64,000 nucleotides of DNA, taken from Conidiobolus incongruus B7586 (Eukaryota; Entomophthoromycota; Entomophthoromycetes; Entomophthorales; Conidiobolaceae). The position numbers and the translations under genes were made by a program. Shown piece after piece: positions 45,584 through 57,070 of this stretch. The notes beneath the pieces were generated by a model, which saw nothing but the letters and a program-made list of their open reading frames with translations, was not told the origin of the DNA and ran no database searches. The first letter of the stretch is position 1, and every line of letters starts with the position of its first letter. The stretch lies in contig JNEM01013675.1 in assembly GCA_000697335.1 (NCBI GenBank), positions 1-64,000 of the forward strand. Reading direction: 5' to 3'.

Positions 45584-48500
45584 CTAATTCCAATCATTCA
45601 CATTTTCAAATACTTTACCATAGCAAGTGAAGAAGAGAGGGAAGAATGGCGATAACTGATCTAATCTCATACGTATAATATCCTGAATGGGTCTCAAAAA
45701 TCCTTTCATTTGTTTCAGTTTTTGTTTGGATGGAAGAGTAAATTCGAATTGATTAGATAGTTCCAAGTCGACATTATTATTCGTGAATTGAATGTATGCC
45801 CAGATCGATTTGTTAAGAATTTGTCCAATTTCAATACATGTAAGCTCGGGTGTCATATGGTAAAGGTAGTTAAGTGGGGAAGTGATGAGGTTCGATTGAG
45901 TTAAGCATAGAATAAGTCTTTGAGTCAAATATAAATATACTGGAAAATCTCTCGTGGTCGATTTTTTGATACTTTGACCTTCAAATCGTCCTTTACTATT
46001 CCAGAAAGAGGTTAGAGAAACCAGTAAAGTTAGGAAAATTTTGGAAGTTTTAGCCAATAGTTCTTTGTGGGTAGTTGATAGTAGTAAAAATTCTATCAGG
46101 TAAGGATGCGTAATAAATTTGTTCAAAAGTTCCCATTCAGGAATAGCTAATGGAATTATGGTATATTTCTTTTTAAATAGATCAAAATCTCCTTTGTTAA
46201 ATGGCGTGCATTGATATTGGATTGCGAGGTATCGAATAAAAACGCTATAGATCATTGGAGAATCATTGAACATTTTCAAGACATTAAGAAGATCATTGAG
46301 ATTGGCGAATTGCTCATTGGTCGGATTGGGAAACTGTGGGAAATAGCAAGAAGAATTTGTTTCCTTGAGCTGATTTCGGTAATTCTTTTTGTACCTTGGA
46401 AGATCTGTATGCATAGCTCCTGTTCCACGATCTGAAATAGCAAATTCTCTATTAGCTTGTAGAAGACTAATTGTCATGGGTTCTATCAATGGCAAATTGG
46501 TTATAGAGTTTTGCGACTCGATATGGGAGAATAGTTGATCAACAAACAATGATGCAATATGTTCACTGCAACCTTTTTGACTAAGAATATAAAATAATTG
46601 CTTAGTGGATTGAAACAAAGGACTTGGTTCATGATTTAATTTATATTGAACCCTTTGGTTAAAGGAATCAAATAAACAATCTACAGCGAATTTAACTATC
46701 CTTTTCATGGATATTAGAGAGATATTGTTTTGAAATTTCAAGAATAATAAGGTGAGGATAATACCGTGATGCCGAGTGTTCATGTCAAGTTTAGACACAT
46801 AATTAAGTAAAACACTACAATCAAAGAGGTTATTATGTTCTAATGGGAATTTTCTAGATGCGAATAAAAACGTAAAACTTTCGAGAGCTTGATTTTGAAG
46901 AGATGGATCGAGTTGTTTGAATTGATGAGACCACTTCGCGAGAACTAACTGAGTTTTATCGATTGGATAAGAAGCATTATGTGTATTAGATTCGATGATT
47001 AAATTCATTAATGGATTGTATAAAGTTTGTCCTAACGGGTGGTAATGGTACTCGGGAATACTGACATCGTTAATAAATTGATTAAAGAATCCGGGTGATT
47101 GCAACTGGTGTGCTAGATTAAATAATGCTTCGAACAGTTCAGTACGAGAAGATGCAAAATCCTGCTCATGTAAAGCCATTCTAGATCTAGTATGTGATAG
47201 TATTGATTGTGTATGGCTGTAAATTGTAGCAAGCTGTTCATAAGATGATAGTGGGTCCAAAGTTTGGTCTGTAGGAAGACGACGGGTTTTTGAAGAATGT
47301 ACCTGTACTTGTTTAGATATATTACAAACTAACTCGTAACTGACATCTAATAAATTGTTAATGTACTCTTTCAGCTTATTTGTCAAGGTGTCATTCTTGC
47401 TATCAAGCTGTTGATATATATTTTGAATCGATTGAATGACTCGATCCAAATAAACTATCAACCAATATGCATCTCTTATTACAATGTTGATGTATTTAGA
47501 ATCACCTAAGTTACAATAATAAAAGGATGAGGGATCCCCAAGAGCTTTTACTAGTATGCTACCGGTATTAGAATCTTTGATTGCAGGAATAAAAAATCCT
47601 ATAAAGTTCTCGTTAATATAAGGTATTATACTATCTTCGATGGATTTGAGAGAAAACATTTCCAATCCATATCTTAAAACACCTATATATGATGTTAATA
47701 TTTGTATATTGTAAATAAACACTTGTTTACCATAAAAACAGTGAGGAAGAGCTTTCATGGCATATATAAATGAATAAAGTAATTCATATCCAACATCTAT
47801 TCACGCGTAAGATATATGTAATATACATTTTAAATGAACAATTTACCAGAATAATCTGAATTAGCAGAATCTATTTGTTGACTATAGTTAAGCTTTATAA
47901 CGACATGCATAAGGGCCAAAAAAGTCTGAACCACTGATTGACTAAATCTCTGATCGTGTTGATTATTTCTTATGAGAAGTGCCAAATCTAATTTTGCAAA
48001 AAGTCGATGTGATTCGTCCGATTGGTTATCAGATTTGTCGGCATGGACCATTTGTATTAAATAAAGAGCCAACATCTTGTTGGGTGAACATTGTATTAGA
48101 TAATTCGCTAGCCATAGAAGATTTTTGGTTGGATCACTACTTTTACAGTTACTATCCAAAATAAACTAGACCCAAATTTTAATTTTCAAAAGATGCTTAA
48201 CCATTAATTGAAAAATTTTACCTGATAAACTATGTTTGGAATGAATGCTTGCCTTAATGTCTCGGGAATAATATCCAAAATGATTTTGGAGAATGATTCA
48301 TTTAATCTGACATCATGTAGCTCTTGTTTGATATTGAATTGGTCTAGATGAGTTTGGCAAGATAAATATGATTTATTTTGCCACTCTTTTTGATAGTGGA
48401 AGTCGAGTGCTTTACAAGTTTGTAAATTAACATAACTTTGTGTATCAAACGTTAGAACTAATAGCATCTGAATATAGTCCATACTAAATAGCCATTAGTA

Positions 48501-49109
48501 TAGAATCAAAAGAGTGATTAGATTAATTTACCTTGTAGTTGAGGAATCATCCAATCTCATTTTAATATTATTATTAGTGAGAATAATATTAAATAATAAA
48601 AAGTTATTATCCATTAGCTTAATGAGATAAATAATTAAATTTGAATTGAAGAAGTTATTTAATTTTAACTCCTGTATTTTGGAAATTCTTTCATAAAGTT
48701 TAAACGTTTGTAAATCTAGATCCAAATGTTAGTTCTGTAAAGTTTTATGTTGTCAAGAATCTCACGTACCGGCGATATCAACATCATCGTTTTCTGATAG
48801 ATATTGTAAAATTATCTAGACGCAGATTAATTGACATTAAACTATTAAAAGGAAAAAAAATCTTACCAATATCCATTGCTTCCATAATTGAACTAATTGT
48901 TCAAGTAGACACCAATCAAACTGAAATTCTTCCCTACATTCGGCAGATTGATGGAACTTTAATACAAAATCAAAAAATGGATTTTGTATCTCCAAAAATA
49001 AGTTGTTTAATTTAGTTTGAAATGTGAATTTATCTTGTAAAGTAAGCTGAGAAATTGAAGAGAATTCATCAAGCAATTGTTTTAGATTTTCGGCGGTAGG
49101 TAGTCCCAT
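45584..49109 (-). CDS. large helical protein of unknown function, six exons, 1088 residues
   Basis: Not recognised. Exons on the minus strand: 48867-49109, 48770-48815, 48532-48715, 48222-48483, 47847-48165 and 45584-47796. Introns of 51, 54, 48, 56 and 50 nt are GT-AG, and every phase closes, so the model is internally consistent. The protein is almost wholly predicted helix with alternating Leu/Ile heptads, no transmembrane segment, no signal peptide and no catalytic motif I know. Most of it is in the last exon (738 codons). The pattern is that of a scaffold built of helical repeats, as found in large subunits of transcription or transport complexes (Mediator, Integrator, NELF, karyopherins), but I could not align it to any with confidence. 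It starts 1.25 kb from the divergent RhoGEF gene and ends 275 bp before the RAM2 start codon. Confidence 0.85.
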
Positions 49110-50359
49110 TATAAAAATAATTCAAATTAATAAGTTAGCAATTAATAAAATCAGTTCATTTAATGAATGCTAATTCAATATTTAATTGCAATGTAATTGG
49201 GACTATTATCATCAATTTAAGATATTTTCATTTTGTTTTTCATTATGGGATTAAGTGTGTGAAATTCATTTGACAAATTCAGTCGAAATATCCCTTCTAA
49301 TGTGTGAAATCAAACGCAAAACTACAAAGTTAAAGAACTAAGAGTGTATGGTAATCTTTTCATAAGTTTGTTAATGGCTGAGATAATCAAATTATCCCCC
49401 TCCCTTTTAATCATGACAAAGTCAAATCAACTTTTATATTAAACTGATTTTTGATGTTGACATAATCAATAATAATTTAAACTCAAAATAATGTTGTTTA
49501 AATTAGTGTGATTAAACTAATAATGAGTACTTTGTGTAATAAAGTATATTGAATGATATGAGGATATCATTTGAAATTGAATTATATGATTGATTGAATG
49601 ATTTGTGACTATTGAGATAATGTGATAATGTGATAATGTGATTGCATTATTAATCATGATTTACAGTAAAGATGATGAATATATCATATAATATTTTAAA
49701 TGATACTTTTGAAATAAAACTTCAATTGAAATTATCACATGCTTGAGTAATAATTTATATTAATTTTTGATTATCAAGATATTTTCGTTAAAATTAATAT
49801 ATTCATAATGTATATTTAACTAAATGTAATAAATTCTATTAATTTATCATGGATAATTATGAAACGTAATTAAAATTAATAGAGATATTGAAATAAATTC
49901 ATGAATCGAAATTTTATTGGATTAATATTGAATTTAATGAATTATCCGATTCATATTTCAAAATTTAATCTAAAAAATTTTGAAACGTTACAAGCTTAAA
50001 TTAAATCACTTCATTCAGCTAAGGTTAGAATCGCAGACTACGGTTGATTGGTATTAACTATGACATTTATTAGTTTTAAATCTCCAATCTGATACTTGTG
50101 GTGTAGTCATTTAAATATCACTACATCTGCCATTCTGTTCAGTTTTTTTAATTAATTTGCTTTTATCAAGCTGATTTAGGGTTGCTATCATAATTCGCTC
50201 TCTATTTCTTTATAAATTGTAAGATTTCTTGGCTTTTTACTATTCTTAATTTTTTTTGTTTTCTATTCATTCTTATTATTTGCCTTGATTAAACTTGAGA
50301 GTTAGTATTTTTATCAAGTTCGATTACAAGGTTAACAGCTTGAGATATTATCCAACAAA
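49110..50359. promoter_or_regulatory. divergent promoter region between the 1088-residue gene and the RhoGEF gene
   Basis: No coding frame. Contains three head-to-tail copies of the 9-mer GATAATGTG (49617-49643). Pyrimidine-rich sequence ahead of 50360 is likely the RhoGEF leader. Both promoters must lie here because the genes start at its two edges. Confidence 0.5.
49617..49643. repeat. short tandem repeat (9-mer x3)
   Basis: GATAATGTG is repeated three times without a mismatch in the divergent promoter region. Confidence 0.8.
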
Positions 50360-53355
50360 ATGACTTTAGAAAAATCTCCATTTTTTAATAATATTAAAGT
50401 ATCTAAATTTAACAATTCCAATAGCCAATCTGAGACATCAGCATCAACATCAATTTTTCATTCGAAGCTCAAGTCTTTGAATTTATCTAAAGATAAAGAA
50501 AGTCAAGATTCAGGGAATTGTTCACAATTGATTAACCCTCAATTGGATAAAAATCAATTTAAAAATAATATTAAAAAAATGGTATATCATTGAGCTTAAT
50601 ATATAAAATGATTATTTTACCAACACTATTATATTTGCTATTTTAGGCGAATGGCTCTTTGCTTAGTAAACTCAAGGTATATAATTCATTTGATTCATTT
50701 ATTGAATGCAAGCTAATGGATATTTATATAGCCTAATTCCCATAGTCGTTCTGGTTCAAGTTCATCATCAAGCTATTCCAAGTTCAAAAAGAAAACATCT
50801 CCTGAAGTGCGGACAATTGGTGAATTCGTTGAACAAGAACAAAAATTTTTACATGAGCTATCAAAATTTCATGAAGTAAGATTAATATCAATTAATTATT
50901 GTTTTTTAATTTCAGGGAATATATTATTAATTATAATTTATTATCTTAGAAATATTTAATGCCTATTGTGAATCCAAATAATGCTAATCCCACTATTATC
51001 GCATCATATCAAGAGCAATACCTTCTATTATTAACTTTATCAGATTCACTCGTTATAATCAAGCAACATCACACATCTTTATGGTTTCAAATGAAAAACT
51101 TGGATCCTAACCAGAATATCAATACTTCTCAACAAGTTAGTTACATCATTTCTCAATGTGTGCAAGACGTTGAGCCTGTTTATAAAGACTATTGTCAATC
51201 ATTTTTCCAAACATATCAAGCTTTCTGTCAGTTGAGACCTCTCGTTAAGGCCACAGCGAATATTCATGTGGGTGATAGGACTTTAAATGGCCCACAGCTA
51301 TTTTTATACCGGCCATTGGACAGATTACTATCATATAAAAAACAAATTATAAAGATAGAAAAGAGTCTACACGATAAAAGCGGATCTGATGAAGCTGAGT
51401 ACACAAAATCAACACATTGTAAGGATAATATGACGGCTCCTTCATCTCAAGATCTCGAGCAATTACTAGAATCCTCTTTTACCGAATATAACGAATTAGA
51501 GAAATTGAAGAAGTTGGAAAAAATGTTGCAAGTTGCAGATAGATCAATTCATCTGAGTGATCAACACCGAAAATTGATATTGGAGACCAAATTTTCTGTT
51601 GTAAGCTGTAAATTGATATCAAATGATACTACTACTGCATTTCTTGCTCCCAAAAAAGTTCTTGGAATTCTATTAACTGATCGACTCATATTAATCACAA
51701 ACGATTCTCGGGGGATCACGAAAAGGGATAGGATCTTGATCAACTTGGAAAGAGTTGATTTACTAGATGTACAGTCTAATTCATTATGCGTTGCATTATC
51801 TCTTCCTGGTACGATCGATATTACATTATTATCTCCCAGTCAAGACTTAAGGGATCAATGGTTAGACAATATAAGTCTAGTACAACAAAATCAGAAAATG
51901 TTTTACTCGAAGGTTACATCATTGTCTACTCTCAAATTCTCCCAAATCTACAGTCCAAAAACAACTCCTGCAGATGATTTCGAAACAGATCAAACCGATT
52001 CAGGTAGAGCCTCTTCAGACTGTCCAACCACTTCTTCTATGTGTCCACCACTATCAAATAATCCAGATAGCTCATCAACCACATCAGATGACCAAACGGA
52101 AATTAGCGAGCCAACTACTCCTAAAATGGAAAAGGTACATCCTCGGAAGCAGCATGAGTGCCATAGTAAGAGAACAAGTTCCGCTGTAGTACCAGAAAAT
52201 GAAAAGATTGATATTGAAATAACTGGTATCCCTTGTTATTTGTCACGACCTTGTTTATTATTTACTTTGCATGGAGGCAATTCAACTTGGACTTCAATGG
52301 GTAGCTGTATTGTAGAAATAAGGCGGCAAGCTGGTAATGATCCTAGTTTCTTGTGTATTCGTTCCCATCCGTCTAAGCATATCATTGCTCGGCTACCGAT
52401 TTTGGCGAAACCTCAGTTTTTGGCACAAATGATTGATGATGATATGATAGAGATTCAAGTAAAAGGTAGCAACTTTTACAGATTTAGCGAAGAGGACTAT
52501 AACGAAGCAAAGCAAATGATCAGCATGATCGAGATCGAGCAAGGAAAAATAAGAGAGTCAAGATTTGGCACGGGTGATTTTGAATCTATTGATTCTAAGA
52601 GATTTTCTATTAGTACTGTAGGAACAGATTCTCCTTCAGTGATGGCATATAGTCGAAGCAATAGCATAGATCAAAATTTCAGATATATAGAAAGTCCGAA
52701 GTCCAGTTCAATAATCAGTAATGATAGTATCGAATCCGCTGCAACTGATCCTCGTGTTTCTTTAACTCGTTCTTCTTCTCGACGAGCAGTGCCTTCTACG
52801 CCAAGATCTGCTAGCTTAATGCCAAGAGAACTTTCTCATCAGCCTTCAATGACGTCAGTTGTATCACACCCCAGTTTAGTCCAAGGTAATCAACCAAAAG
52901 CGACTATCACTACATCTTGCTTAATTAATATACCCTGTAAATTCTTCGCACAAGATACAACCAATGGGGCTGGAGGAAAATGGATGAGAGTAGGACATAC
53001 TCAGCTGACATTATTTAAAGAAACCAAAACATATGACATCAGTGCACCCATGTCAATAACTCGACCAGCACCTTCGAACTCTCGAAATGTAAGAAATACC
53101 ATAAAGTTAGTTGTAGAAACTATAGAAAACCCTAGTAAAAATAAGCCATCACTCAAAATCATTTCATGTACCCATCACAATTTAAGAGCCGAGTTGAGTG
53201 GTAAGCGAGGAATCAATCGCAAGATTGCATTATTAGTAGAAGATAAGTACCATCGAATCCGAACGTATTTAATCCAGGTCAAGGATAAGGGAATAGCCGA
53301 TGAAATAATGTATTGGATCGTGAGAGTACCTCAACAAGATCCCACTTATGCTTAG
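50360..53355 (+). CDS. Dbl-family Rho GTPase exchange factor, four exons
   Basis: Predicted RhoGEF that activates a Rho/Cdc42 GTPase at the cell cortex. Exons 50360-50581, 50647-50676 (only 30 nt, 10 codons), 50732-50875 and 50950-53355; introns are 65, 55 and 74 nt, GT-AG. It encodes 933 residues. A Ser-rich N-terminus is followed by a DH domain (about 108-300): it opens with TIGEFVEQEQKFLHEL, continues through VYKDYCQSFFQTY, and has the last DH helix FLYRPLDRLLSYKKQI, the counterpart of the usual PVQRLxRYxLLL but with RPLDRL. A PH domain follows (about 340-445, with LLTDRLILITND and DLRDQWLDNI). After a Ser/Thr-rich linker, the C-terminal part has two further beta-rich PH/EVH1-like units (about 550-655 and 785-930, with WTSMGSCIVEI and WMRVGHTQLTLF). 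The substrate GTPase cannot be told. The low-complexity linkers look phospho-regulated. Confidence 0.85.
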
Positions 53356-54919
53356 CTTATGTAAACAAACATCAATTCACCATATTTAGGATTTATATAT
53401 TATAATTTTATTCACTTTACCAACTAACCAAATTTCCACTTTAAACATATTTTATATATTATGTAACTTATTAATTAATTTTCTATCATAATTAGATACA
53501 CCAATTTTTTAATTGTTTATTTTTTAATAAAATATTTAAAAAATATTAACTATTGCTATTATATTAATTTAAACCAAAATAATTGGTAAAATAAAATATT
53601 AGATACATAAACTTTTAAATGCAATATTAAAATTATAATTATCATTTTTGATAAAATATTTAATGGAAAATTATAATATTAATTATACATTTATTTCATA
53701 ATATTTATTTTCATAACCGGGGATACTGAAATTTAAAATTTTTCGAATCACTGGTATAATAAAAATTATTCAATGTATATATTTGCATAGCGATAACTAT
53801 TTGATGCATTCATCATATCAATCTTTTTATTTATTCCAAATTTATCTAAAATAAACTCTCTACAACCTTCAGCTAAAACTTAGGAAGTATTACAACTAAA
53901 TGATACAACTCTAACAGATTCAAAACAAAGTTCAAACCACTCCCGGAATTATATTAAACTTGAGCCATTGTAAGATGATTACAATAGTACAAAGTTAATA
54001 ACTTGGTGACTATTACTATAATTGGGATATTAAAGTTTACGAAACTGAATAATAGTTATCAAATAGTTTTGGATTATTATCAAAGTTTTTACATTTGATG
54101 ATTTCATTTTTTGTTAGAAATTTTTAAAATTTTAAATATTCAATCTAATTGTTTGAAATAATAATTTAGATTGGTTAGTTATTCGATTGATTAATTTATA
54201 CTATAAATGACAATTAAAGTTTGGATAATTTCCTAATCTTCTAGTATTTTTTTATAATCAAAGTTGGTGTATTTGGGATTAAATAAAAATCTTGTCAACT
54301 ATAATACTATATTTAATGAGAATCTTTATTTAAACAATCTTAATTCATCAAATAACCTCTCATTTAATTGAAACTGCATTTATATCAAATCATCTAGACA
54401 TTATTGAATCACAAAATATGGTTGATATATTTCCCAAGTCACACAATTGCAATATAATGAAAGAAATTATGCTCAAAGTATAAAAATTACTTGGAGAAAA
54501 CGCTTTAGTTGAGTTGGATAGAATAAGGAGTTGATGAGAATATATTAATATGACAAACTCTTAGACCCTTAATAATTATAAGGAGTTAATGTTAATAAGA
54601 ATTGTAAAATTATATCGATATTGTAAATTATTTAAATCGAATTTATAGGATATGATTACATTTCAAGTGTATGTTTGTTAAAAGAATTGCTAGTAAATGT
54701 ATAATTATGATAATACTTTATGTAAATAATGATATTAGTTTTATCACGCTGTTAAATTATATACCAGCCTAACATTAAAAAATGTCAATTTCAACAACTT
54801 TTCAAAGCCTAAAAAATTGTGAAAGGAAAATTAATTTGGTGATTGATCTCGATTAAATGAAAAATAAAAATAATTTAAATTCACTATAAATTTATTTAAA
54901 TTCAAAATTGATTGTGCTG
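53356..54919. other. AT-rich intergenic region
   Basis: RhoGEF 3' UTR and the promoter of the reductase-family gene. No open frame or RNA gene seen. Confidence 0.6.
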
Positions 54920-55857
54920 ATGAACTTTATTTTGAAAATGTCGAGTCATTTCTACTATTATTGTGCAAGCGGTCTATTCTCACTATTTAATTCTATTACG
55001 GCAAAGGTATTCCCTTGGACTTCGCATATTAAGGGTTATTATGGTGATTTTTATTAACACATAAAATTATGTTGAAATATTTATAAATTATTATAGGTAG
55101 TCTTGCTGAGGGCACCGAGCACTGGAAGAAAATGGACGGGAAACTCGGGTTTTTTATTATGGAAATTATCAGTCCTATCAATATTATTGGTATGCGAATT
55201 TTGGCGAGTTATTACGATCTCGTACTGCCGGAGTTGGTTCAGAACCAGAACGATTTGATGCTTTGTTTGTGGACTTTTCACTATGTGAATCGCTCCATAC
55301 TTTACCCTCTCAGAAGTTCTTCCAGAGCTCCTATTCCCTTTATGGTTGTGTTAGCAGCTACGGTGTTCAATACTTTTAATAGTTTTTGCAATGGATATGC
55401 TTTATTTTTCCTTGGCAATCAACAACCCACCAACAGTATCCAATACTATTTGGGAATTTTCTTGTTCGCTAACGGTTGGTTCGGTAACTTAATTCACGAT
55501 AATATTTTAATCAAATTGAGAGAAATTTGCGATACTATGAAATCAAAAAATCATTCCGAAGCAACCATTATAAAATATTATCCACATATTTCTAAAACTG
55601 ATTTCTACAAGAACGACCAAGGAAAAGTGTATATTATGCCAAAACAGTACTTGTTTAAATATGTCAGTGCTCCCCACTATCTGTGCGAAACTGTGGAATG
55701 GTTAGGATTCTTCATCGCTAAACCTTCTTTAGCTTCGTTTCTATTCTTTTTAAATACTTGGATCACCTTATCCGATAAGGCTAAATATTCTAATGAGTGG
55801 TATAAGAAGAAATTTAAGAATTATGATGCTAAAGCTATCATTCCTTTCCTTTATTAA
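54920..55857 (+). CDS. steroid 5-alpha-reductase family membrane enzyme, two exons
   Basis: Member of the 3-oxo-5-alpha-steroid 4-dehydrogenase family, NADPH-dependent reductases of the ER membrane (SRD5A1/2 branch, not the polyprenol or enoyl-CoA branch as far as I can see). Exon 1 is 54920-55043 and exon 2 is 55097-55857, with a 53-nt GT-AG intron, giving 294 residues (SRD5A2 has 254). Landmarks: YYGSLAEG at the position of SRD5A YGKHTES; E64 in FFIMEI and Y104 in FHYVNRSILYPL, which match the catalytic Glu/Tyr pair (E57/Y91 of SRD5A2); FNSFCNGY; LGIFLFANGWFGNLIHD; the NADPH-site YLFKYVSAPHYLCETVEWLGF; and the C-terminal AIIPFLY, exactly the family's last residues. At least six hydrophobic segments. 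The frame could also start at the second ATG, 54938. The natural substrate in a fungus is unknown. Confidence 0.88.
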
Positions 55858-56292
55858 TAGCTTCTTAAATAGATAAATTATTATATTGATTAGAAATTTA
55901 TGTATTCAATATGATCAAAGAAAGAGGAATACTCACTCAGCAAATAATCTAGCACATTAATTTAATAGCTATCCTATCATTAAATAAACTTTATTAATTG
56001 ATTTATAATATTGATTCTCAAATATATATTATTTCCATTATAAAAATACATTCATTAAACTATTTATCGTCATTCAAGACAGAAGATCAGTAATCCCATA
56101 CTTAAAATTACATCATAATATGAAGCCAAATTCAATATAAAATTAATGAAATCCAAATAAATTGAAATTAACAAATAATAATCAATTTTAATCATCTAAA
56201 TTTCTATTTCAAATATAATTATTAGCAGCTACATACTTTAATATTATTTAATATCTTATTGATTAATTAAACATATTTACTTTTTATTAATA
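55858..56292. other. intergenic spacer
   Basis: 435 bp, AT-rich. Holds the 3' end of the reductase gene and the LSM1 promoter. Nothing else seen. Confidence 0.6.
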
Positions 56293-56712
56293 ATGGACGG
56301 ATTTTTAAAAGAGAAATCGGTATTTACTACGTCAGCCAGTTTAATCGATAGTTTGGATAAGAGAATGCTGGTTATGCTTAGAGACGGTAGAAAATTGTTA
56401 GGGGTTTTGAGAAGTTATGACCAATTCGCCAATTTAGTATTACAGGATACTATTGAAAGAGTATATATTGGTGACGCTTATGGTGATATTGTGAGAGGTG
56501 TTTATATTGTAAGAGGTGAAAATGTAGTTTTAATGGGTGAAATTGACGAAGATATTGAAGAAGATTTACCTTTGAGAAAAGTACCCATAGAAGAAATTCT
56601 TCATGTACAAAAAATTGACCATGATATTCGACTAAAATCTGAGAGAGCTAGAAATAAGGTTTTATTCAGTAAAGGTTTTAGTGTAGATTTTGAAAAAACT
56701 GATTTTTATTAA
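56293..56712 (+). CDS. LSM1: LSM1, cytoplasmic mRNA decay Sm-like protein
   Basis: Subunit of the Lsm1-7/Pat1 ring that binds oligoadenylated mRNA 3' ends and promotes decapping in the cytoplasm. Single exon, 139 residues (human 133). The Sm fold is complete: Sm1 with KRMLVMLRDGRKLLGVLRSY (about 23-42) and DQFANLVLQD carrying the RNA-contacting residues, and Sm2 with GVYIVRGENVVLMGEID (about 73-90). The C-terminal helix specific to LSM1 is present (VPIEEILHVQKIDHDIR and on), distinguishing it from LSM8. Start: the ATG directly precedes DGFLKEKSVFTTSASL, as in other LSM1 proteins. It is convergent with VMA13. Confidence 0.96.
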   Translation: MDGFLKEKSVFTTSASLIDSLDKRMLVMLRDGRKLLGVLRSYDQFANLVLQDTIERVYIGDAYGDIVRGVYIVRGENVVLMGEIDEDIEEDLPLRKVPIEEILHVQKIDHDIRLKSERARNKVLFSKGFSVDFEKTDFY

Positions 56713-57070
56713 TATTAAAATTTATATTTAATTTATACTTGTATTCATCATATGATAATATATATTGTAATATTTTATATTTAATAAATCTAAATATTCA
56801 TAGCATATCTGCTTATCTATTTTGTAGTAAATGATATATTAACTTTATATATATGTGAAATATAATTGGCAAATTAAATTATTGAAAATTTTCATTTGAT
56901 AATATCTTCTTCAAAAAATAAATATTATAGGTCATTAAATATTATATATAGAAACAACCAATAAAATATAATATAAAAATGGAATCATAATATGATAAAA
57001 TTATTTTAATAAGGGTATAAGGGTGTAGAAATCGCAATTAATATAAATTGAATCAAATTTTAATTAAGAA
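56713..57070. other. convergent 3' spacer LSM1/VMA13
   Basis: 358 bp, AT-rich, between two facing gene ends. No feature beyond presumed polyadenylation signals, such as AATAAA-like words. Confidence 0.55.

Noticed and set aside
45584-49109. Assignment of the 1088-residue protein as NELF-B, Mediator subunit 23 or an exportin
   Set aside because: Some short stretches look compatible, but length and conserved blocks do not align well enough to name it.
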